Positions 33,582 to 40,679 of a stretch of DNA of 53,078 bases are shown in pieces. This stretch comes from Bacteroidales bacterium (GTDB lineage: Bacteria; Bacteroidota; Bacteroidia; Bacteroidales; TTA-H9), in assembly GCA_028689615.1 (NCBI GenBank), contig JAQVCV010000030.1, positions 1 through 53,078 on the forward strand, in the 5' to 3' direction. The notes below the pieces were generated by a model. The model had not been told where the DNA came from. It saw only the letters and a list, made by a program, of their open reading frames with translations, and did not search any database. The first letter of the stretch is position 1. Each line of letters opens with the position of its first letter. The position numbers and the translations under genes are program-made.

Positions 33582-33661
33582 TTTGATGACAATTGGTTAT
33601 GAATGATATTTGATCTGTATCAACAAGGGTGAAGGGTAAATGGAAATGTTGTACAACAAGC

Positions 33662-34549
33662 TTAATTTCTGCGAATCAGATCAGTGTGTTTTCTGATGGC
33701 CCTTTCCGTTTCGGTATTGACCGGGACCAGAGGGAGTCTCAGTTGGTTCTGGCAGATACCCAGTTGGTTGAGAGCCGTCTTTACCCCGGCGGGGCTTCCG
33801 TCGGCAAACAGCAGGTTGGTGATGTGGTAGAGCTGGTAATGCAATTCGCGGGCTTTGGTGCAATTTCCGGCCAGGGCTTCCCGCACCATTTGACTCATTA
33901 TAGCTGGAAACGAGTTTGCTGAAACGCTTATAACGCCTGAAGCTCCAAGCATTACCAGTGGGAACGTGAGGTTATCGTCGCCCGAAATAAGGTCGAAGCC
34001 GTCGGGTTTTTCACGGATGATGGCCATACATTGATCCAGATTGCCCGATGCTTCTTTGGTTGCAACTATTTTTTTGCAGTCGCGAGCCAGGCGGAGGGTT
34101 GTGGCGGCACTGATGTTGACGCCGGTGCGCCCTGGTACATTGTAAATTATAACGGGCAATGGTGAGGCATGAGCCAGCGTTGAGAAGTGCTGGTAGAGAC
34201 CCTCCTGGTTGGGGCGGTTGTAATAGGGTGCAACCGACAGGATGGCCTGAAAGCCATCGAGAGGTAGCAACTCTAATTGTCTGACCACTTCTGCCGTGTT
34301 GTTTCCGCCAATACCCAGAACCATTTGAGCCCTGCCCTGGTTGGCCTCTTTCACGGTTTGAATTACGGCAAGTTTTTCGTCGTGCGAGAGAACTGCCGGT
34401 TCGCCGGTTGTGCCTAATACTGCCAGGGTTTCGACACCACCGTCAACCACATGGTTTACCAGTTTTTTAAGCGCTTCAAAATCAATTTTATTCTCGTTTG
34501 TAAAGGGTGTTATCAGGGCTACACCCGTACCCTTGGTGTTGAACGACAT
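33662..34549 (-). CDS. dapA: 4-Hydroxy-tetrahydrodipicolinate synthase
   Basis: Condenses pyruvate with aspartate semialdehyde in lysine/diaminopimelate synthesis; cytoplasmic TIM barrel, 295 aa, normal length. Visible: LGTTGEP substrate loop, catalytic Tyr in VIIYNVPGRTG and Schiff-base Lys in KIVATKEASGNLDQ. It starts four bases after the DUF6913-like gene stop, so the two form an operon. Diaminopimelate demand links it to peptidoglycan synthesis. Confidence 0.93.
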   Translation of the reverse strand: MSFNTKGTGVALITPFTNENKIDFEALKKLVNHVVDGGVETLAVLGTTGEPAVLSHDEKLAVIQTVKEANQGRAQMVLGIGGNNTAEVVRQLELLPLDGFQAILSVAPYYNRPNQEGLYQHFSTLAHASPLPVIIYNVPGRTGVNISAATTLRLARDCKKIVATKEASGNLDQCMAIIREKPDGFDLISGDDNLTFPLVMLGASGVISVSANSFPAIMSQMVREALAGNCTKARELHYQLYHITNLLFADGSPAGVKTALNQLGICQNQLRLPLVPVNTETERAIRKHTDLIRRN

Positions 34550-34553
34550 TTTT

Positions 34554-35102
34554 TTATCGGGAATTAAGTTGGTTAAGCTGGTGGATAAGCGTTTCCAGGT
34601 TCATGTTGGCTTCGGGAGTTGCACCCGGAAGCAAGGTGAAATCGTGGAAAAAAAGGGTGCCATCAGAAAAGCCGGCTCTGAAGGTGGCTTTGGAAAGGGT
34701 AGTCAGGTAGAGCAATGGCAGGCAACGGGGTGAAGCAATGTTGATGAGCAATTCAAATGGCTCACCAACAAAATGGGAAGTGGCAGCGGGTGAGGGGGCG
34801 AAGAAAAATCCAATATCTTTTCGGCAGAGGTTGACAACATGGGTAAGATCGGGATTCACCCAGAGGGGCACTTGTCGGGCATCGAACCAGAGAACAGCCT
34901 TAACCGATTTATCTTTGGCCCTCCATTGCTCGAGTCGCTGAATAATGTAGTCGTACGAGGCTTCGTCGGAAGGTGATGCCATGATGGCCAGGTTTCGAGC
35001 CGTTAAGGGGCGCGTTAAAACAACATCCACCTTACGGTTGACTTCATTTTTAGCTATTCGACCGAGGGCAATCCTGGTCCGGAAGTTTTCAAATATTTTC
35101 AA
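34554..35102 (-). CDS. DUF6913-like conserved protein (TTG start)
   Basis: A 182-aa cytoplasmic protein of a bacteroidotal family without known function (DUF6913, from memory, moderate certainty). It begins KIFENFRTRIALGRIAKNE; the central VKAVLWFDARQVP and the C-terminal TLFFHDFTLLPGATPEANMNLETLIHQL are its recognisable stretches. The only in-frame start after the upstream stop codon TAG (35117-35115) is TTG at 35102, so non-ATG initiation is required. Four bases separate it from dapA. A -7-like TACTTTTA lies on the minus strand near 35163-35156. Confidence 0.7.
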   Translation of the reverse strand: MKIFENFRTRIALGRIAKNEVNRKVDVVLTRPLTARNLAIMASPSDEASYDYIIQRLEQWRAKDKSVKAVLWFDARQVPLWVNPDLTHVVNLCRKDIGFFFAPSPAATSHFVGEPFELLINIASPRCLPLLYLTTLSKATFRAGFSDGTLFFHDFTLLPGATPEANMNLETLIHQLNQLNSR

Positions 35103-35223
35103 ATCAGTAGGATGCTAATTTCCAGATGAACAAGTAACAATTTTTTTTCCAGCCGTAAAAGTAGCAAAAAACCGTTGTGTGCCGAAATTGTGGGCGTGGG
35201 GCTCGGGGTGTTTATGGTTTCTT

Positions 35224-35231
35224 TACCTTTG
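35224..35231 (+). promoter_or_regulatory. -7 box fixing the start of the MBL-fold hydrolase
   Basis: TACCTTTG matches TAnnTTTG and would start transcription near 35238. This excludes an upstream GTG at 35177 as start codon and leaves TTG at 35252. Confidence 0.5.
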
Positions 35232-35251
35232 ACGAACTAAAAAATGATCCA

Positions 35252-36013
35252 TTGAAACTTACTTTTTTGGGAACTGGAACCTCCAATGGAGTGCCTGTAA
35301 TAGGTTGCCAATGCGAAGTATGCACTTCAGCTGATCTCCACGACAACCGTTTGCGCAGCTCGGTATGGATCGAGCACGAAGGGACTTCGCTGGTTGTGGA
35401 TGCCGGTCCTGATTTCAGGCAACAGATGTTAAGGGCAGGGGTGAAACAACTTGACGCCCTGCTAATAACGCACGGCCACAAAGATCATATCGGCGGCCTG
35501 GATGATATTCGGGCCTTCAATTACCTCAACCAGGCCCCCCTCGAGGTTTGGGCCTCAAAAGATGTTCAGATCGATATCAAACGCGATTTTTTTTATGCTT
35601 TCGCTGACAACCCTTACCCTGGTGTCCCGGAAATGAACCTGAAGACAATTGGCGACAGCCCGTTCCGGGTTGGCAACCTCACTGTGGTGCCTCTCCCTGT
35701 GATGCACCACCGCCTTCCCGTGTTGGGTTTTAGAATCGGGAAACTGGCTTACATCACCGATTGCAGCTTTATTCCGGAGAAGTCGTTCGACTTGCTGAAA
35801 GGTGTCGAGGTTTTTGTTGTGAACGCCTTAAAGATCAGACCACACGTGTCGCATTTTAACCTTAAGGAGGCCTTGGTCGCCGTGGAAAGAGTCGCCCCGC
35901 GCCAGGCGTGGTTGACCCACATCAGCGATCGGATGGGGCTGCACAGCCAGGTGGATGCACACCTCCCAGAGGGTGTGAATCTGGCCTACGACGGGTTGGA
36001 GGTGGATATTTAA
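35252..36013 (+). CDS. MBL-fold metal-dependent hydrolase, PhnP-like (TTG start)
   Basis: A 253-aa cytoplasmic protein of the metallo-beta-lactamase fold, similar to PhnP-type phosphodiesterases. From TTG at 35252 the protein reads (M)KLTFLGTGTSNGVPVIGC, the usual N-terminus of the family; ATG at 35244 is out of frame and the open frame further upstream lies in promoter sequence. Metal ligands: THGHKDHIGG (HxHxDH), His in VMHHRLPVLGF, Asp in YITDCSFIP and a late His in LTHISDRMG. Cys residues near the N-terminus (IGCQCEVC) recall the extra metal site of PhnP. Substrate unknown, probably a cyclic phosphate or phosphodiester. Confidence 0.85.
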   Translation: MKLTFLGTGTSNGVPVIGCQCEVCTSADLHDNRLRSSVWIEHEGTSLVVDAGPDFRQQMLRAGVKQLDALLITHGHKDHIGGLDDIRAFNYLNQAPLEVWASKDVQIDIKRDFFYAFADNPYPGVPEMNLKTIGDSPFRVGNLTVVPLPVMHHRLPVLGFRIGKLAYITDCSFIPEKSFDLLKGVEVFVVNALKIRPHVSHFNLKEALVAVERVAPRQAWLTHISDRMGLHSQVDAHLPEGVNLAYDGLEVDI

Positions 36014-36017
36014 AGAT

Positions 36018-36216
36018 TTCAAGATTCAAAGATTCAAAGATTTGAGGATTTGAGGATTTGAGGATTTGTCCCCCCGATCGCTATCGGGGCTATCGGGATT
36101 GAGGATTTGAAGGTAGAGATGCACGGTCGTGCGTCTTATCGTTTAACGGTCGCTCGAGAGTTTTGGAGGGGTAATTTGGGTGTAGAAACAAAGATTTAAA
36201 GATTTAAGGATTCAAA
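36018..36216. repeat. Dispersed repeat cluster with GATAGC hairpin
   Basis: GATTCAAAGATTCAAAGATT is followed by three copies of GATTTGAGG (about 36037-36064). A hairpin CCCCGATCGCTATCGGGG and a second CTATCGGGATTGAGG follow (to about 36103). Near 36187-36216 AAAGATTTAAAGATTTAAGG appears. The same words, in either orientation, occur near 16121-16190 and 22719-22755. Confidence 0.65.
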
Positions 36217-36244
36217 TTGATCAATCAACCAACCAACAAATCCT

Positions 36245-36252
36245 TATCTTTG
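36245..36252 (+). promoter_or_regulatory. -7 box and boxA-bearing leader of the adhesin-like gene
   Basis: TATCTTTG matches TAnnTTTG. The 60-base leader carries CAAAGTTCTTTAATCATTAA (about 36288-36307), which resembles a boxA element and parallels GTTCTTTGAAA in the leader at 2083-2093. Confidence 0.55.
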
Positions 36253-36318
36253 CGCCCGATCAGAGATGATCAAAAGCACGCTAAAATCAAAGTTCTTTAA
36301 TCATTAATTTTATTGTTT

Positions 36319-39300
36319 ATGAGTTCGTTATGCCTCAGGCGGGTCTTACCCGCCCTGCTGGGTGTGCTGTTGGCTTTCGCGCCGATGGCTGCCCGATCGC
36401 AAAACTATGTGGAGGTGGGAACAGGTATCGTGGAGACCACAATGCCCGTGTACACCTCGTGGAATTACTCATGGAGCTCGCTCATCTATCCGCAGAGCGA
36501 GCTGGGGTCGGCCAAGACCTTCATCAAAATCGCGATGAACTGTGGCCGGAATCCAAAATCGGTGACCAACCAGAAAATCTACATGAAACTGACCACCGAT
36601 GCCGTGTTTGCCGCCGCAAACTATGAAAATCCGACAGCCAACGGCTACACGCTCGTGTACGACGGCAACATCTCTTTCGTGAACGGCTGGACCGAGATCA
36701 CCCTCCAAACCCCGTTCGCTTACGATGGAACCAAAAACCTGGTGATCCATTGGGAAAACCGCTGGGGAGTGTCGGACTACGGTCCTTATCTGCTTTCCAC
36801 TTCTTCGACGGTGAACAACACCAAGAATTGCGGCAGCGATCTTAGTTTCCCAACCTCATCGGGTTACCTGAATCCTTACCCCAACTCGCTCACCAACATG
36901 AGGTTCTACTACAACTCAACCGGGCCGGCCACACCCACCAACCCCATTCCTGCCGACGAAGCCACCCGCGTTGATATCGGCACCAACCTTCAATGGACAC
37001 TGGGCGCCAACACCACCTCGTACGATCTCTACTTCGGGCTGAATCCTGCTGCTCTCACAATGGTGGTAAACAACGCCCCCTGCACCGCCGGAACCTATAC
37101 CTACGACCCCACAGGCTTGCTTCTGGGCGATACGATGTACTATTGGAAAGTGGTGGCCAAAAACGGCGCCGCCACCGAACCCTCGCCGGTATGGAATTTC
37201 ACAACCCAAACCGTGATCACCACCTTCCCCTACACCCAGGGCTTCGAAGATTCGACGGTGTTCAACACGTATCCTGTAGTGAGTGCCTGGGATATCATAC
37301 CCGAATTTTCGTGGTACGAAAACAACACCACGCCTCACGCGGGCGACTTATGTGCCAAGGCTTTCTCGCTTAGCAGCAGTAGCCAGGCCGTGCTGAAAAC
37401 CCCCAGAATGATACTCCCGGCAGGCCATCGCATCAAGTTCTTCTGGCGCAATGGCGAAGACAAGGTGGCAAACCACGACACCACCTATTTTGAAGCCACC
37501 ACCAACGGCGGCACTACCTGGACAACGGTGGGATTCTACTCCCCGGCCTCCTCGGGCAACTACGTCGAAGCCACCCACGACCTGACAGCCTATGCTGGCG
37601 ACAACACCTACCTGCGCTGGCGTTACCGCACCGACGGCACCTCGTCGGCCGAATCTATTTACCTCGACGATATCCTGATTGAACAGGTAACTACTGGCCC
37701 TGCCATCCAGATCACTCCCGCCACGCTTAACTTCCGTGAATTGTATGTTGGCGGACACACCCACGCCAAAGTAGCCGTGAAAAACACCGGAACCTCCAAC
37801 CTGGTGATCACGGGAGTGGCTGTTGCAGCTCCTTACTCGGCCACCTATTCGGCCACCCTCGCACCGAACCAGACCGACTCGGTGACCTTTACCTTCACCC
37901 CGACCGCTGCCGGTTCCAACAACGCCACGGCCACCTTCGCCATTCAGGGTACTTTCGGCGGAACCAACACGCTGGCCATCACGGGTGCGTCGCTCAGTTG
38001 CAACGACCAATTGTTCGAAGCCTTCGACGCATCCAACCAGGTGCCGCTCCACTGGAACCAGTTGCACAGCTCCACCGATCCCAACAACAAGGTTACCATC
38101 GTCACTTCGTCGTTCGATTCCCATTCGGTGCCCAACGTAGCCAAGATGGCCAATGCCACCGATACCATCTCGCCGCTGATGTTCATCACCCCGGGCCTCA
38201 CCGCCTTCGGACAAAACCAGTTCACCTTCTTTGCCAAGAAAGGGGGCGACTACCTGGCCGAGGTTGAAGTGGGACTGATGGACGACCCCTACGATGCCGA
38301 AAGCTATACCGCCGTGCAGACGTTTCAGCTCACCGAAACCCACACCCAATATACCGTGAACTTTGCTGCCGGCAATACCAAACCTTATGCAGTGTTCAGG
38401 CACAAGAACCTGAAATCGTTTACCAGCCTCTGGATTGACGATGTGGTTTGGGAAAACCCGATTCAAAACGACCCGCCCAACCCGGCCACCAACGCTTACC
38501 CGGCCGATTATGCTTCGCCTGTTGACTTGTTCCTGCCTGCCAACTACCTGATTTGGGCCAATGGTGGCGGTGCCCCCGATGGTTACCTGGTCTATTTCGG
38601 CACCAACAACCCGCCCACCAACATCCTCAATGGGGTGGATGCCGGCGATACCACCGTGTATCAGCTTGCTCAGAACCTGGGTTTCGGCACCACTTACTAC
38701 TGGCAGATTGTTCCGTACAATGCCTATGGATCAGCGGCCAACTGCCCCGTGTGGCGTTTTACAACCATGACCGATCCCACCATCAGCTCGTTTGGCTATT
38801 CCGAAAATTTCGACGCAGTGGTTATCGGTTCAGCATACTACTACCCTCCGTTGCTCAACGGCAACGAATACCCCATAGGGTGGCGTGTACTAAGCCCCAA
38901 CAACAATTCGATGCAGTGGACCGCCATCGCCAACACCAGTGGCTCGCCCAACAACGCCCACTCGGCTCCCAATGCCATGCACGTGGGTTGGAGCTACTCC
39001 CTACCCATGAACGACTTCCTGGTGACCCCGCCCATGCAACTCAGCACCGAGTACAACTACACCATCAGTTTCTACTACAAGACGGCAACTATTGGTATTC
39101 CCTCGGTAGAGAAGATGGATTTGGTGGTTGGCACAGAGCCCACCGTCACGGGTCTTGGTCAGCAGCTCTGGAACAACGACGCCATCACCAACCTCGACTA
39201 CGAGCCCGCCTCGGTGGTGTTTCATCCGCAGGCCAACGGTGTTTATTATTTCGGGTTCCACAGCTACAGCGATGCGCTTCAGTTTCTGCTTTACGTGGAT

Positions 39301-39585
39301 GATGTAACCATTGATGCAGCACCGGTAGGTATAACCGAAAATTCCGGTGAGCGGTTCATGGTAAGCCCGAACCCCTCGGACGGCAGCTTCGTGATAACCA
39401 CCAACCAGTACCTCGAGCCGGGTGCCACAATTGATATTTACGACATGACCGGTCGCCGGGTGTTCACCCTTGGAATGACCGATCAGGTTCAACCTGTTCA
39501 ACTTCCCGAATCGGTGACAGGAATGGTGCTGGTAAAAATCACCAACGGCCAAACCGTGACCTCAAGCCGGGTAATGGTCAGATAA
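36319..39585 (+). CDS. T9SS type A cargo protein with repeated adhesin (choice-of-anchor-like) domains
   Basis: A 1088-aa secreted protein. ATG at 36319 is chosen over a TTG two codons upstream; it gives signal peptide MSSLCLRRVLPALLGVLLAF..AARSQ. Rough order: N-terminal beta domain (30-190); Fn3-like (200-300, PIPADEATRVDIGTNLQWTLG); MAM/choice-of-anchor-J-like (305-460, TQGFEDSTVF, APRMI-type ends); ASH-like (465-560, GGHTHAKVAVKNTGTSNL). A second J-like region, a second Fn3-like region (LIWANGGGAPDGYLVYFGTN) and a third J-like region (YSENFDAVVIG) follow. The type A sorting domain ends it (MVSPNPSDGSFVITTN..IYDMTGRRV). Cleaved-adhesin proteins of this build bind glycans or host/biofilm components. 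No catalytic motif; ligand unknown. Confidence 0.88.
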   Translation: MSSLCLRRVLPALLGVLLAFAPMAARSQNYVEVGTGIVETTMPVYTSWNYSWSSLIYPQSELGSAKTFIKIAMNCGRNPKSVTNQKIYMKLTTDAVFAAANYENPTANGYTLVYDGNISFVNGWTEITLQTPFAYDGTKNLVIHWENRWGVSDYGPYLLSTSSTVNNTKNCGSDLSFPTSSGYLNPYPNSLTNMRFYYNSTGPATPTNPIPADEATRVDIGTNLQWTLGANTTSYDLYFGLNPAALTMVVNNAPCTAGTYTYDPTGLLLGDTMYYWKVVAKNGAATEPSPVWNFTTQTVITTFPYTQGFEDSTVFNTYPVVSAWDIIPEFSWYENNTTPHAGDLCAKAFSLSSSSQAVLKTPRMILPAGHRIKFFWRNGEDKVANHDTTYFEATTNGGTTWTTVGFYSPASSGNYVEATHDLTAYAGDNTYLRWRYRTDGTSSAESIYLDDILIEQVTTGPAIQITPATLNFRELYVGGHTHAKVAVKNTGTSNLVITGVAVAAPYSATYSATLAPNQTDSVTFTFTPTAAGSNNATATFAIQGTFGGTNTLAITGASLSCNDQLFEAFDASNQVPLHWNQLHSSTDPNNKVTIVTSSFDSHSVPNVAKMANATDTISPLMFITPGLTAFGQNQFTFFAKKGGDYLAEVEVGLMDDPYDAESYTAVQTFQLTETHTQYTVNFAAGNTKPYAVFRHKNLKSFTSLWIDDVVWENPIQNDPPNPATNAYPADYASPVDLFLPANYLIWANGGGAPDGYLVYFGTNNPPTNILNGVDAGDTTVYQLAQNLGFGTTYYWQIVPYNAYGSAANCPVWRFTTMTDPTISSFGYSENFDAVVIGSAYYYPPLLNGNEYPIGWRVLSPNNNSMQWTAIANTSGSPNNAHSAPNAMHVGWSYSLPMNDFLVTPPMQLSTEYNYTISFYYKTATIGIPSVEKMDLVVGTEPTVTGLGQQLWNNDAITNLDYEPASVVFHPQANGVYYFGFHSYSDALQFLLYVDDVTIDAAPVGITENSGERFMVSPNPSDGSFVITTNQYLEPGATIDIYDMTGRRVFTLGMTDQVQPVQLPESVTGMVLVKITNGQTVTSSRVMVR

Positions 39586-39692
39586 CCTGTAATTCAAGGT
39601 CTTTAACCCTTTTATGGCGACTTCATCCAGGCGGATGGAGCCGCTTTCTCATTTGGTAGAGAGAAAATACAATTCAGTTAACAACAGTTTGT

Positions 39693-39700
39693 TATATTTG
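39693..39700 (+). promoter_or_regulatory. -7 box of the AraC-type gene
   Basis: TATATTTG matches TAnnTTTG and lies 20 bases before the ATG at 39721, implying a very short leader. Confidence 0.5.
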
Positions 39701-39720
39701 TCCCCTAATCCGATGGCTTG

Positions 39721-40509
39721 ATGGTGTTTCATATTCCGGTTAGTTCGCGTTTGGCCGCTTTCGTTCAGGTAGTGGCACTTTTCGATATGCCTGTGTCGGT
39801 AGCCGCCGACAGGCTTATTATCCCTGACGGCCGCCCTACCATGCTCATCAACCTCAACGATTGCCTGAGCACCATACAAGGACTTGATTTCCCGATGAAA
39901 CAGTTCACCATGCTTGTGATGGGTGCCCACACCATGCCGGTACCTTACCAGTTAGGAACTCCGGCACGGTTTGTCTATATCAGGTTTCACCCGTTCGGAT
40001 TCAATACCCTGCTGGGCTTGAAAGGGTCAGAGCTGATAGACCGGGTGGTTGATGTAGCCGACCTGCATCGGGAATCGTACAGAAGCCTGTTAAACCGCAT
40101 AATAGCCGAACCTACCGATACGGGGCGAATCAGCCGGGTGATGGAGTGGCTCGAAGGGCGTGCTGCAAGAGCCCGGATGCCCCATGAACTGGTTATCAAC
40201 GCCTGCTCGCTGATTCAAAAAACCGAAGGGTGTCGGCCCATTGGCGAACTGTGCGGAACTTACAACAACTACAAACAGGTTCAACGCAAATTTGAGCATC
40301 ACGTGGGGCTGAATGCCAAACTCTATGCCCGCATGGTGAGGTTTGAAGCCATGATGGAAGTCATTCGCCAGCAGCCACAGGTTGACTGGTTCGACCTGAT
40401 CGCCCGTTTCGACCTTCACGACCAGAGCCACCTGATTAAAGAATTCAGACAGTTTGCCGGCGAAACGCCTACCTCCTTCCTCGAATCGGGAATAGAGAAG
40501 TTCGTCTGA
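39721..40509 (+). CDS. AraC-family transcriptional regulator
   Basis: A 262-aa cytoplasmic DNA-binding protein. The N-terminal half (FHIPVSSRLAAFVQVV ... PVPYQLGTPARFVYIRFHPFGFNTLLGL) resembles the DUF6597-type sensor domain of bacteroidotal AraC proteins. The C-terminal 100 residues hold two helix-turn-helix units: IGELCGTYNNYKQVQRKFEHHVGLNAKLYARMVRF in parts, and WFDLIARFDLHDQSHLIKEFRQFAGETPTSFL, the latter being the conserved AraC second HTH. ATG 39721 is preferred over TTG 39718. It lies directly upstream of the TonB-dependent receptor and is a good candidate for its regulator; the effector is unknown. Confidence 0.88.
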   Translation: MVFHIPVSSRLAAFVQVVALFDMPVSVAADRLIIPDGRPTMLINLNDCLSTIQGLDFPMKQFTMLVMGAHTMPVPYQLGTPARFVYIRFHPFGFNTLLGLKGSELIDRVVDVADLHRESYRSLLNRIIAEPTDTGRISRVMEWLEGRAARARMPHELVINACSLIQKTEGCRPIGELCGTYNNYKQVQRKFEHHVGLNAKLYARMVRFEAMMEVIRQQPQVDWFDLIARFDLHDQSHLIKEFRQFAGETPTSFLESGIEKFV

Positions 40510-40644
40510 ACCATCTCTATGCCTTGCTGATGTCTCGTGACGGACAGCAGCTCTCCTTCAGAAACCCACAGATCATCTTCAGAAAAAATCACCCAAAGGG
40601 TGTTGGTTGTCCTTTTTTTACAATGAACATCAGATCAAGGCGTC

Positions 40645-40652
40645 GCACCTTT
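40645..40652 (+). promoter_or_regulatory. -7 box of the TonB-dependent receptor gene
   Basis: CACCTTTG followed by CACC is a one-mismatch -7 box, 27 bases before the ATG at 40680. It supports that start over the in-frame ATG at 40524. Confidence 0.45.
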
Positions 40653-40679
40653 GCACCGAAATTAATACTCGCAGAAATC

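Noticed and set aside
37348-38466. 372-codon antisense open frame inside the adhesin-like gene
   Set aside because: Same reason: shadow of a strongly supported gene on the other strand.
40524-40679. Longer N-terminus for the TonB-dependent receptor
   Set aside because: The added 52 residues are not a signal peptide and overlap the promoter; ATG 40680 begins a typical signal sequence.
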